From assembly GCA_013215815.1 (NCBI GenBank), contig JABSQP010000003.1:95520-146395 (forward strand): a stretch of 50,876 nt of DNA, in the 5' to 3' direction. Origin of the DNA: Alphaproteobacteria bacterium. Its GTDB lineage: Bacteria > Pseudomonadota > Alphaproteobacteria > Micavibrionales > Micavibrionaceae. The translations under genes were made by a program, and so were the position numbers. Positions within the stretch are counted from its first letter, which is position 1; each line of letters opens with the position of its first letter. Under the pieces are notes generated by a model that ran no database searches, was not told where the DNA came from, and saw only the letters and a list, made by a program, of their open reading frames with translations. This document shows, in pieces, positions 43,965 to 50,876 of the stretch.

Positions 43965-44710
43965 CGTTTGATCATATCCACTTTTAAAGAACGAATAGTG
44001 TTGCTCTCTAAAACAGCAGCGACTAGATGGCGTCCGTGATATAGGCCTGTGTCAACGTTAATACGATTCGGCTTTATGTCGATTTCTTTAACGGAAGTGT
44101 GTCCATGCACAACGCATTTCTCATGCGGTTCTTCATAATCTAAAAACCCTTTACGGATCATCATAAGATCATGATCTTTTTGTTTATCAAGAGGCACGCC
44201 AGGCTTAATACCGGCATGAACAAACAGATACTCACCACACTCATAATACAGCTGACTGTTGCGTAAGAACTCTGCATGAGACATCGGCAGTTTTTCTGCT
44301 AAGCCTGCTGCAAGAACTGTCGCCTGCGTTGAGAGTGGTTTTGTCATGTCTGGCTGCACGCCATAATTTATCAGGGTATTTATCCCGCCCCAATCAAGCC
44401 AATCCTTGCGAGGACCAGAGGGTTTTTCAATAAATTCCATCATAGCGTTTTCATGATTACCGCGTAAAAAAACATGCGTAATGTCTGGCTCATTCAATTC
44501 TCTTTCAAGGAGGCACTGAATAACAGCATCGTTTTCCGGACCGCGATCAATGTAATCACCAATGTAAACAATCTGCGGATCATCAATGGGATTATCATCA
44601 ATATCCTGACGAATAAGAGCATGCATTGCTTCTAGCTCTTTCACATAGCCGTGAATATCACCAATTGCATAAATACGGGTATTATCGGGAATCGAATAAG
44701 AACTTTCCAT
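43961..44710 (-). CDS. PPP-family serine/threonine protein phosphatase-like metallophosphoesterase
   Basis: 249 residues with all metal-binding motifs of the PPP family: GDIHG (17-21), GDYIDRGPEN (51-60), RGNHE (83-87), the His in FVHAGIKPG, and VVHGHTSV near the C-terminus. Candidates are PrpA/PrpB-like protein phosphatases or diadenosine-tetraphosphatase-like enzymes; the short length suits the former. Its ATG is only 29 bp from the divergent deacetylase start. TAAAAT six bases upstream suggests a leaderless transcript. Confidence 0.88.
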   Translation of the reverse strand: MESSYSIPDNTRIYAIGDIHGYVKELEAMHALIRQDIDDNPIDDPQIVYIGDYIDRGPENDAVIQCLLERELNEPDITHVFLRGNHENAMMEFIEKPSGPRKDWLDWGGINTLINYGVQPDMTKPLSTQATVLAAGLAEKLPMSHAEFLRNSQLYYECGEYLFVHAGIKPGVPLDKQKDHDLMMIRKGFLDYEEPHEKCVVHGHTSVKEIDIKPNRINVDTGLYHGRHLVAAVLESNTIRSLKVDMIKR

Positions 44711-44739
44711 CTCTCTATTTTATCCATAAAGTTCACAAA

Positions 44740-45678
44740 ATGAAAACAGCGATTTACACAAGCGATGCATTTTTAAGTCACGATACAGGAGCAAACCACC
44801 CTGAATGTTCAAGTCGCATTGAGATGCTCAACCACCTTTTTGAAGAAGAATTTCAAAACATCCCTATTAAATCTCCCTATGATGCGACGGAAGAAGATAT
44901 CTCTCTCGCTCACCCGGTGGACCATATATACAACCTGATGGACCGTTTACCTGATACGGGATACGCTGGCGCAGACGAAGCAGGAGAATGCATCCTCTCC
45001 CCTGGTTCTTGGAAGGCAATTACAAAATCTGTAGGTGCTGGTTTGACGGCTCTACAAGATATCAATGACGGCGAAATAACACGTGCTTTTTGTGCTTCAC
45101 GCCCACCAGGTCATCACGCAGAAAGCACAAAGCCGATGGGTTTTTGTTTTTTCAACAACGCCTTTATCACTGCGCGCGCCGCGCAAGAGCGCTTTAACCT
45201 GAATAAGGTTGCCATTGTGGATTTTGATGTGCATCACGGCAATGGAACGGATGCCCTTACACGTAATCACAATGAAAAACACCCAGATAAACCGATATTC
45301 TACGCCTCAACGCATCAATATCCTTTGTGGCCAATGTCTGGTTTACCTGAGGATAATACAGACCATGTTATCAACGTTGGGCTACCAGAAGGAACAAATG
45401 GTCCGGAACTCATCAAAGTCTATGAGGACAAGATCTTTCCTGCTCTTAACGCCTATAAGCCAGACTTACTTATCCTCTCCAGTGGCTTTGACGCGCATAA
45501 AGATGATCCATTGGCCGGATTAAACCTAGAAAACCATGACTTTGCGGCTTTAACCGCTGCTTTGGTGGGTATAGCCAACAAGCATGCCAAAGGTCGTATT
45601 ATCTCATTATTGGAGGGTGGGTATAACCTCGAAGCCCTTAAATCTTCTGTACGGGCCCATCTGAACGCGTTCGTCTAA
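44740..45678 (+). CDS. histone-deacetylase-family (arginase fold) hydrolase
   Basis: 312 residues from ATG 44740, where the family start KTAIYTSDAFLSHDTGANHPE begins. A longer frame from 44626 would overlap the divergent phosphatase and is rejected. Zinc and catalytic motifs: RPPGHHAESTKPMGFCFFNN, VDFDVHHGNGT (Asp, His) and SSGFDAHKDDPLAGL (Asp). The family removes acetyl groups from lysines, polyamines or acetoin. The substrate is unknown; bacterial members are often polyamine deacetylases. Its last 41 bp overlap the convergent 46072 gene. Confidence 0.9.
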   Translation: MKTAIYTSDAFLSHDTGANHPECSSRIEMLNHLFEEEFQNIPIKSPYDATEEDISLAHPVDHIYNLMDRLPDTGYAGADEAGECILSPGSWKAITKSVGAGLTALQDINDGEITRAFCASRPPGHHAESTKPMGFCFFNNAFITARAAQERFNLNKVAIVDFDVHHGNGTDALTRNHNEKHPDKPIFYASTHQYPLWPMSGLPEDNTDHVINVGLPEGTNGPELIKVYEDKIFPALNAYKPDLLILSSGFDAHKDDPLAGLNLENHDFAALTAALVGIANKHAKGRIISLLEGGYNLEALKSSVRAHLNAFV

Positions 45679-46072
45679 CATCAGCTAAACTCGTAACTGG
45701 CGCTTCTGGAAGCGGAGGCATAAAGCCAGGGGCAAATCTTTCAATGAGGGGGCGATAAGGTTCAAAATCACATGAGCACCTTCCAGTATGATCCCGAGAA
45801 GTACATTCCGCGATAATTTCTTTCGCGTAATCCCTTAATGTTTCATCATTAATTAATGCCCCTGAGAATTTAATAATATCTCTAGCGTCAGGTGACCATT
45901 TCTGAAAGTTGCCACTATCAATAGCTTCATCGGTAAAAACCAATCGACGTAAATAGTCCAAATCTGCAGAACCATCCTTAAAGCGATTAAGAGCGCACAA
46001 AAAATCAAATTTCATTTGATCCGAAACAACTGGTGCCGCTTTTTTAAAGCTTCCTAAATCATAAACAGCCAT
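45638..46072 (-). CDS. uncharacterised 144-residue protein
   Basis: Soluble, not recognised. Contains two Cys in a GRCSCD motif near residue 100 preceded by CTSRDHTG, which could bind a metal, though no known zinc-ribbon pattern is complete. The C-terminus is basic and Pro-rich. AAGAGG precedes ATG 46072. The 3' end is antisense to the last 41 bp of the deacetylase gene. Confidence 0.7.
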   Translation of the reverse strand: MAVYDLGSFKKAAPVVSDQMKFDFLCALNRFKDGSADLDYLRRLVFTDEAIDSGNFQKWSPDARDIIKFSGALINDETLRDYAKEIIAECTSRDHTGRCSCDFEPYRPLIERFAPGFMPPLPEAPVTSLADVRRTRSDGPVQKI

Positions 46073-46250
46073 TACTACCTCTTACCTACTCTATTACAGA
46101 CAAACACGATAAATATAATTTCACCCTGAGATCAATTAAATAAATTTAATTATCAATATGATACATAATCATAATCTTAATTATTATATTATGTCAAATT
46201 ATTGTTTTTACTTATTTTAAATTTATCAAACGGTTGCTATCTCTTCGGTC

Positions 46251-46279
46251 TTGAGTCATAGCCCTTTCTGGCATACACT
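46251..46279 (+). promoter_or_regulatory. xseB-ispA promoter
   Basis: TTGAGT (46251-46256), 17-nt spacer, TACACT (46274-46279). The leader to ATG 46315 is about 28 nt and contains AAGGAA. Upstream, 46085-46235 is very AT-rich with short inverted repeats, possibly an UP-element-like or nucleoid-protein region. Confidence 0.6.
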
Positions 46280-46314
46280 GCGCCTGCGCAAAATTTAAGG
46301 AATCGAAATAAATA

Positions 46315-46557
46315 ATGAGTAACGAGTCACCTGAAAACATGAGCTTTGAGCAGGCCCTGGGCGAATTAGAGGCTATTGTTCAAAACCTAGAAAGTGGAAA
46401 AGCCCCTTTGGAAGAATCTATAAAATCTTACGAACGCGGCATTGCTCTGAAAACTCAATGCGAAAAGAAACTACGCGAAGCGCAGGAAAAAATCGAAAAA
46501 ATCACAATATCCCCTGACGGCTCTCTTGGAACTGAGCCGTTTGCGGCAAATGAATAA
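46315..46557 (+). CDS. xseB: XseB: exodeoxyribonuclease VII small subunit
   Basis: 80-residue regulatory subunit of exonuclease VII, binding the large XseA subunit (not in this window). Family pattern [20 protein letters not shown], then [14 protein letters not shown] and [15 protein letters not shown]: two helices in the order typical of XseB. It precedes ispA by 28 bp, the conserved alphaproteobacterial pairing. Confidence 0.95.
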   Translation: MSNESPENMSFEQALGELEAIVQNLESGKAPLEESIKSYERGIALKTQCEKKLREAQEKIEKITISPDGSLGTEPFAANE

Positions 46558-46585
46558 TTAAGAAATCAAAGAGAGATAATATAAT

Positions 46586-47494
46586 ATGCCATCACCGCGC
46601 GATGCCTCACCTGAGCTACAAGAAGCTCTAGACACAACATCTGAAGCAGTTAACAAAACGCTGTCTCGCCTTCTTCCTGAAACAGATCTGGCGGAAGCAA
46701 AGCTTTTTGATGCAATGCGTTACGGCGTTCTTGCTGGCGGTAAACGCCTCCGCCCTTTCATGGTCATGGAGTCAGCGAAACTCTTTAACGTTGATAGTGG
46801 TCGTGCACGACGCGTTGCCGCCGCTCTTGAGATGGTTCACTGTTACTCACTTGTCCATGATGACCTTCCGGCAATGGATAATTCAGACACACGTCGTGGT
46901 AAAGCTACTATTCATAAACAATATGATGAAGCGACGGCTATTTTAGCTGGTGATGCGCTACTAACATTGGCTTTTGAAGTCATTGCAGATCGTGAGACAC
47001 ATCCTGACCCGCATGTGCGTGTTGAACTATCAAGAAAGCTGGCTCAAGCAGCAGGCGGTCATGGTATGGTTGGCGGACAAATGCTCGACCTTATTGGTGA
47101 AAAAGAAGAGTTCGACCTTGGTACTATTTCACGCATGCAGCGTATGAAAACAGGTAAGTTGTTTGCGTTTGCCTGTGAAGCGGGCGCTATTTTGGGTAAA
47201 GCTGATGAATCTCATAAAAAAGCATTGTGTAACTATGCTTATGATCTGGGCCTTGCCTTCCAAGTAACTGATGATGTTCTTGATGTAGAAGCGGACCCAA
47301 GTGTGATCGGCAAGCCTGCAAACCAAGATGAGCAAGCCGGCAAATCAACATTCGTATCAACGATGGGGAAAGAGCAAGCCAAAATGCGTGCTGAAATGCT
47401 TGTTCACCAAGCGACGCGTCACCTTAAAGTATTCTCTGGTCGTGAAGCGATGTTGAAAGAGTTGGCTTTATACGTTCTTGAAAGACGTGCTTAA
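46586..47494 (+). CDS. ispA: IspA: farnesyl diphosphate synthase (geranyltranstransferase)
   Basis: Condenses IPP with DMAPP/GPP to farnesyl diphosphate. 302 residues. First Asp-rich motif in VHDDLPAMDNSDTRRGK, second motif DDVLDVEAD, GKxxRP-like GGKRLRPF, plus KTGKLFAFACEAGAI. It usually precedes dxs in this order, but here three minus-strand ORFs separate them. Its stop interlocks with that of the convergent 48027 gene (shared TTAA). Confidence 0.97.
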   Translation: MPSPRDASPELQEALDTTSEAVNKTLSRLLPETDLAEAKLFDAMRYGVLAGGKRLRPFMVMESAKLFNVDSGRARRVAAALEMVHCYSLVHDDLPAMDNSDTRRGKATIHKQYDEATAILAGDALLTLAFEVIADRETHPDPHVRVELSRKLAQAAGGHGMVGGQMLDLIGEKEEFDLGTISRMQRMKTGKLFAFACEAGAILGKADESHKKALCNYAYDLGLAFQVTDDVLDVEADPSVIGKPANQDEQAGKSTFVSTMGKEQAKMRAEMLVHQATRHLKVFSGREAMLKELALYVLERRA

Positions 47495-48027
47495 GGAATA
47501 CTGACTTCTTGCTTAGGGCCATAATAGTAATGTGCTGGCTTTGCTTTACTCAATGTGCAACTCCCGACAACACCCAAACGCTGGCGAAAATCTCTAGGTA
47601 ACGAGCGACCATTAAACATAGCAAAAAACAGGTTCTTAGAACGGCCTACACTAAAACGAAGCGCTCCAGCAGCAACCTCTGTTGCGAACTCGTGCTCCAA
47701 TTCATCTTTTCCTATTTTTTCGTATTTACTTCTATTGTGGCCAGGTTTCACAGATATGCTTGCTTTCCATTCACCACTAAGGAAAGAAACCCCAATAGGC
47801 TTGGTCATAGCGCCTGTAATAACTGGATAACCTTTTTGACTTAAATGCTCCCCCACGATATCTAAATCCTGAGTGCCGCGCTTAAGCTCTAATAAAACAG
47901 TATCTCTAGGTCCTGATTTAAAATCAATTAAACCCGCATCAATAACCTGACGATGTTCCCCTTGCAGATACGCAACTGCTGTATCTACAGGCATTTCTTC
48001 AGGGCGTGATAGTTCATAAAAAGGCAT
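47491..48027 (-). CDS. uncharacterised 178-residue protein
   Basis: Soluble, basic, no family recognised. The N-terminal part (about 10-75) is predicted alpha/beta. A Ser/Lys-rich KPGHNRSKYEKIGKDELEHE follows, then FATEVAAGALRFSVGRSKNLFFAMFNG and a basic C-terminus. No Shine-Dalgarno is obvious before ATG 48027. First of three minus-strand ORFs that separate ispA from dxs. Confidence 0.65.
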   Translation of the reverse strand: MPFYELSRPEEMPVDTAVAYLQGEHRQVIDAGLIDFKSGPRDTVLLELKRGTQDLDIVGEHLSQKGYPVITGAMTKPIGVSFLSGEWKASISVKPGHNRSKYEKIGKDELEHEFATEVAAGALRFSVGRSKNLFFAMFNGRSLPRDFRQRLGVVGSCTLSKAKPAHYYYGPKQEVSIP

Positions 48028-48117
48028 CTATTTTATCTCAAAAGAAAGCATACATAGATTGACAGCCATACTTATGTCAAGAAAACTTTACTACTTACAA
48101 AAACAAAACCTGAGTTA

Positions 48118-48339
48118 TCACATAGTCACAGGCTGAGCCTCTGCTGGTGCGGTAACGCTAGCAACACTGGCATCAGTATGCACGCTTGCAATAAAGTCCT
48201 GAACATCTGCAGGAATATCACGGCAAGGTTTTTCAAGTCCGTGCTCATACTTCATCGCAATCAAAGCAATGGCTGAACACTTTGCTCCTTCAAATGCAGC
48301 AATTTCTTCGGCTGAAAGAGTTTCACGATATAGACACAC
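48118..48339 (-). CDS. small ORF, possible 3' part of a frameshifted gene
   Basis: 73-residue frame from GTG 48339. It begins inside the end of the 48323-48589 ORF, and removing one G from the GGG run near 48344 would fuse the two into a protein of about 160 residues (…LVRQ-VCLYRETLS…). Contains a conserved-looking KCSAIALIAMKYEHGLEKPC with two Cys. Either a natural overlapping pair or a frameshift; the family is not recognised. Confidence 0.5.
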   Translation of the reverse strand: MCLYRETLSAEEIAAFEGAKCSAIALIAMKYEHGLEKPCRDIPADVQDFIASVHTDASVASVTAPAEAQPVTM

Positions 48340-48589
48340 CCTGCCTTACAAGCGGATCATTCTGAGTTACAATCAAACGATGTAAGTTATGACTGACCTG
48401 AGCCGACATGCCTTGCAGCCCTTCTAAAAAACGTTCCTCTTGCGTCGGGTTAGCCCACACAAAAAAGCGTCTGAGTGTTTTTGCACGAGAGCGACCAATA
48501 CGTGCCTCATTTTTTGATCTGACGATTGCCCAAGCAGCCCTCATTCTGTCTTGATATGCTGCTTCCACAACAGTTTTATTCATTACCAT
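48323..48589 (-). CDS. small ORF, possible 5' part of a frameshifted gene
   Basis: 88 residues, basic and helical (AAWAIVRSKNEARIGRSRAK, then NPTQEERFLEGLQGM), with AGAGGTG upstream of ATG 48589. A second ATG (MNKT) lies two codons in. Reads into the next ORF with a +1 shift at 48344. Not recognised. Confidence 0.55.
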   Translation of the reverse strand: MVMNKTVVEAAYQDRMRAAWAIVRSKNEARIGRSRAKTLRRFFVWANPTQEERFLEGLQGMSAQVSHNLHRLIVTQNDPLVRQGVSIS

Positions 48590-48696
48590 GTCACACCTCT
48601 ATTATATTTTTTGCTATTTATTTACTCTTTTTCGCCTCAGCTTCAATTGACATAATTCAAAATGACATAAAAACTTAATTTTATCTGTTAAAAAAC

Positions 48697-48725
48697 TTGG
48701 TTTTCCAAGCTATCAGCGTTAAAAC
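48697..48725 (+). promoter_or_regulatory. dxs promoter, near-leaderless
   Basis: TTGGTT (48697-48702), 17-nt spacer, TAAAAC (48720-48725), then nine bases to ATG 48735, so the leader would be only about two to four nucleotides. No Shine-Dalgarno is visible. Confidence 0.55.
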
Positions 48726-48734
48726 TCTGGGGTT

Positions 48735-50633
48735 ATGACACAAGTGCAGTATGATTTAAAGAGCAAGAACGAAGCTTCACAAACGCCTCTCCTCGATCAG
48801 GTGGATGTACCAGCGGATATGAAAAGCTTTAGTGACGAAGAGCTGATCCAGCTTGCGGGTGAGCTTCGCACGGAGACTATTAGCGCGGTCTCACAGACTG
48901 GTGGGCATTTGGGTGCAGGCCTTGGTGTTGTTGAACTAACAACAGCTATTCATGCCGTCTTTAACACACCAGACGATAAACTTATCTTTGATGTGGGGCA
49001 TCAATGTTACCCACACAAGATCCTAACAGGGCGCCGCGATCGTATTCGTACAATCCGCCAAGGCGACGGTCTCTCTGGCTTCACGAAACGCGCGGAGAGC
49101 GAATATGACCCATTTGGCGCGGCGCACAGCTCGACATCTATTTCTGCTGGCCTTGGCATGGCGGTTGCACGCGACCTTAAAGGCGGTGACAACCATGTGA
49201 TTGCCGTTATTGGCGATGGTTCGATTTCTGCCGGTATGGCATATGAAGCCATCAACAATGCAGGCGACATGAAGTCTAACCTCGTTGTGATCTTGAATGA
49301 TAACGAGATGTCGATTGCTCCACCTGTTGGCGCAATGAGTAAACACCTCAGCCGCCTCGTCTCATCAAAACCATACATTCATGCGCGCGAAGCAGGTAAA
49401 AAGATCCTGCCTCCACCACTACGTGGCGCGGCTAAAGCTGTTGAAGAGGGTATTCGTATTCATACAAGTGATGGCAGCCTGTTTGAAGAAATGGGCTTTT
49501 ACTACATCGGCCCTGTTGATGGCCATGATATGGAACAGCTCTTACCAATCCTGCGTAATATTCGTGATCACCGTAAGGGCCCTGTCCTCCTCCATGCCAA
49601 AACAGTAAAAGGCAAAGGCTACGCGCCAGCAGAGAAATCAGCTGATAAAATGCACGGTGTAGCAAAGTTCGACGTTGTAACGGGTGATCAGTTTAAAGCC
49701 AAGTCAACTATCCCCTCTTATACAAAAGTCTTCGCGCAAAGCTTGATCGAAGAAGCCAAAAAAGATGATCGTATTGTCGGTATTACTGCCGCAATGCCGG
49801 ATGGCACGGGCATGGATTTATTTGGCCATGAATTCCCAGATCGTATGTTTGATGTTGGCATAGCAGAGCAGCACGCGGTTACATTCGCGGCCGGCCTCGC
49901 CGCTGAAGGCATGAAACCGTTCGCCGCGATCTATTCCACATTCTTGCAACGCGGCTATGATCAGGTCGTCCATGACGTCGCAATCCAAAACCTACCTGTG
50001 CGTTTCGCGATGGACCGAGCCGGCCTTGTCGGTGCCGATGGCTGTACACACGCAGGCGCGTTTGATATCCCTTATTTAGGCTGCTTACCAAACTTTGTAC
50101 TCATGGCCGCGAGTGATGAAGCAGAGCTTAAGCATATGGTCGCAACAGCGGCTGCATATGATGACGGACCGATTGGTTTCCGCTACCCACGCGGTGAAGG
50201 CATTGGGTTAGAAATGCCAAAAGAAGGCCAGATTTTAGAAATCGGTAAAGGTCGTATCGTTCTTGAAGGAAGTGATGTAGCGATCCTCTCCTACGGTGGA
50301 CGTATGCAAGAATGTTTGAAAGCTGCCGATCAATTGGCAGAAAACAACATTAGTGCAACTGTTGCCGATGCGCGTTTTGCAAAACCGCTTGATGAGGCGC
50401 TCATTCGTGATCTCGCCAAAAACCATCATACGTTGGTAACGATAGAAGAAGGCTCCATTGGCGGCTTTGGTTCTTACGTGTTAGAATTTCTTGCCCGCGA
50501 TGGCTTGCTTGATAATGGAAAACTCAAAGTGCGCACCATGCACCTACCAGATACCTTCCAAGATCAAGACGCCCCAGATAAGCAATATGAACAAGCGGGC
50601 CTCTTAGCGAAGGATATTTTGAAGGCGCTATGA
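48735..50633 (+). CDS. dxs: Dxs: 1-deoxy-D-xylulose-5-phosphate synthase
   Basis: TPP-dependent first enzyme of the MEP pathway, joining pyruvate and glyceraldehyde 3-phosphate. 632 residues. TPP-binding [18 protein letters not shown] begins near residue 160 with the closing ILNDNEMSI. The transketolase-like start shows [16 protein letters not shown] and [16 protein letters not shown]. The pyrimidine domain has [15 protein letters not shown] and [18 protein letters not shown]. Its TGA overlaps the HAD ATG by 4 bp, so the two are translationally coupled. Confidence 0.97.
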   Translation: MTQVQYDLKSKNEASQTPLLDQVDVPADMKSFSDEELIQLAGELRTETISAVSQTGGHLGAGLGVVELTTAIHAVFNTPDDKLIFDVGHQCYPHKILTGRRDRIRTIRQGDGLSGFTKRAESEYDPFGAAHSSTSISAGLGMAVARDLKGGDNHVIAVIGDGSISAGMAYEAINNAGDMKSNLVVILNDNEMSIAPPVGAMSKHLSRLVSSKPYIHAREAGKKILPPPLRGAAKAVEEGIRIHTSDGSLFEEMGFYYIGPVDGHDMEQLLPILRNIRDHRKGPVLLHAKTVKGKGYAPAEKSADKMHGVAKFDVVTGDQFKAKSTIPSYTKVFAQSLIEEAKKDDRIVGITAAMPDGTGMDLFGHEFPDRMFDVGIAEQHAVTFAAGLAAEGMKPFAAIYSTFLQRGYDQVVHDVAIQNLPVRFAMDRAGLVGADGCTHAGAFDIPYLGCLPNFVLMAASDEAELKHMVATAAAYDDGPIGFRYPRGEGIGLEMPKEGQILEIGKGRIVLEGSDVAILSYGGRMQECLKAADQLAENNISATVADARFAKPLDEALIRDLAKNHHTLVTIEEGSIGGFGSYVLEFLARDGLLDNGKLKVRTMHLPDTFQDQDAPDKQYEQAGLLAKDILKAL

Positions 50634-50845
50634 GCAACCTTCCACTCCCCACAATAGTTCTTTTTGATATGGACGGCACAACGGTGCGTCACGTTCATCC
50701 GTGGTTACTGAACATCCTCGAGCATATTGATGACATGTTTTATAAGACCTCTCGCCTGATTGCACGTATGCGCCGCGGGAAGGAAATGATCGACTTCTCT
50801 CAAGAACCACCGACCAAGCGCGGCTTGTTGGCGCATCGTGCCTAA
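50630..50845 (+). CDS. HAD-superfamily phosphatase N-terminus, broken by an in-frame TAA
   Basis: 71 residues with HAD motif [13 protein letters not shown] (nucleophile Asp13, acid/base Asp15) and a helical cap start, followed by a stop at 50843-50845. HAD hydrolases are about 200 or more residues, and the same frame continues past the stop with HKVRRKDVSQ to the window edge, which reads as a continuation of the preceding AHRA. A single substitution (such as TTA to TAA) or a sequencing error at the contig end would explain it. As written the product would lack motifs II-IV. Confidence 0.7.
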   Translation: MSNLPLPTIVLFDMDGTTVRHVHPWLLNILEHIDDMFYKTSRLIARMRRGKEMIDFSQEPPTKRGLLAHRA

Positions 50846-50876
50846 CACAAAGTACGCCGTAAGGATGTGTCACAAA

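Noticed and set aside
46085-46235. AT-rich stretch as a replication origin
   Set aside because: No DnaA boxes or repeated iterons were found in it; it looks like ordinary AT-rich upstream DNA of xseB.
1-50876. mobile elements, prophage and CRISPR arrays
   Set aside because: No transposase, integrase, terminal repeats or regularly spaced repeats were seen; interruptions of conserved clusters carry no transposition signatures.

Overview
The window looks like chromosomal DNA of a moderately low-GC member of the Alphaproteobacteria. This is an inference from gene content and order; no rRNA or other taxonomic marker is present. The supporting signs are: the neighbourhood serS–pcm–nlpD–yajC–secD–secF–Mth938-like–NDUFAF6-like–trmFO; ubiE/coaBC/dut together; ispH…rnhA; xseB–ispA…dxs; a GTTC-N7-GTTC-type LexA box; and two TTAA-N7-TTAAC (CtrA-type) boxes, one interleaved with GANTC methylation sites. 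I cannot name a genus. Nothing resembles an insertion sequence, prophage, integrase or CRISPR array. The DNA is densely coding and mostly housekeeping.

Layout. 1–3 kb: 3' part of ubiE (ubiquinone), an alanine/glutamate-rich membrane-anchored protein, coaBC (coenzyme A) and dut. 3–7.4 kb: an unknown protein, mutS and a LysE-type exporter. 7.4–13.2 kb: a complete glycine cleavage operon (gcvT, gcvH, gcvPA, gcvPB) followed directly by two tandem Asp/Asn beta-hydroxylase-fold oxygenases. 13.2–17.7 kb: an NhaD antiporter, a lipoprotein, a TerB-like protein, an SOS-boxed Y-family DNA polymerase, a possible small RNA and a small unknown gene. 17.7–31.8 kb: a recognisable but interrupted ancestral cluster, all on the minus strand (serS, pcm, nlpD-like, yajC, secD, secF, an NDUFAF3-type and an NDUFAF6-type gene, trmFO), with sodB, several unknown genes and an AT-rich islet inserted in it. 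31.8–40.4 kb: N-formylglutamate amidohydrolase-like protein, lipB, tRNA-Leu(GAG), a malic enzyme–phosphotransacetylase fusion, mgtE, a GNAT acetyltransferase and a class A penicillin-binding protein. 40.4–46.1 kb: an unknown gene behind a CtrA/GANTC-type promoter, rnhA, a P-loop kinase, ispH, a lipoprotein, a PPP-type phosphatase and a histone-deacetylase-family protein. 46.1–50.9 kb: xseB, ispA, three unknown minus-strand ORFs, dxs and the start of a HAD phosphatase gene with an in-frame stop.

How the genes fit together. dxs, ispA and ispH belong to the MEP isoprenoid route feeding quinone and undecaprenyl lipids, and ubiE uses the quinone branch. The NDUFAF3/NDUFAF6-type proteins, iron SOD and ubiE suggest an aerobic respiratory chain with complex I. 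lipB and gcvH share lipoate chemistry. Envelope genes (SecDF-YajC, PBP1A, NlpD-like, several lipoproteins) are prominent.

The most notable signals are regulatory. Many genes have a sigma70-like -10 element only 5-7 nt before the ATG and no Shine-Dalgarno, implying leaderless mRNAs. There is a precise LexA box on the polymerase gene and there are two CtrA-type boxes. Both window ends show a disrupted reading frame (ubiE at the left, HAD at the right), which may mean these are contig ends with residual errors.
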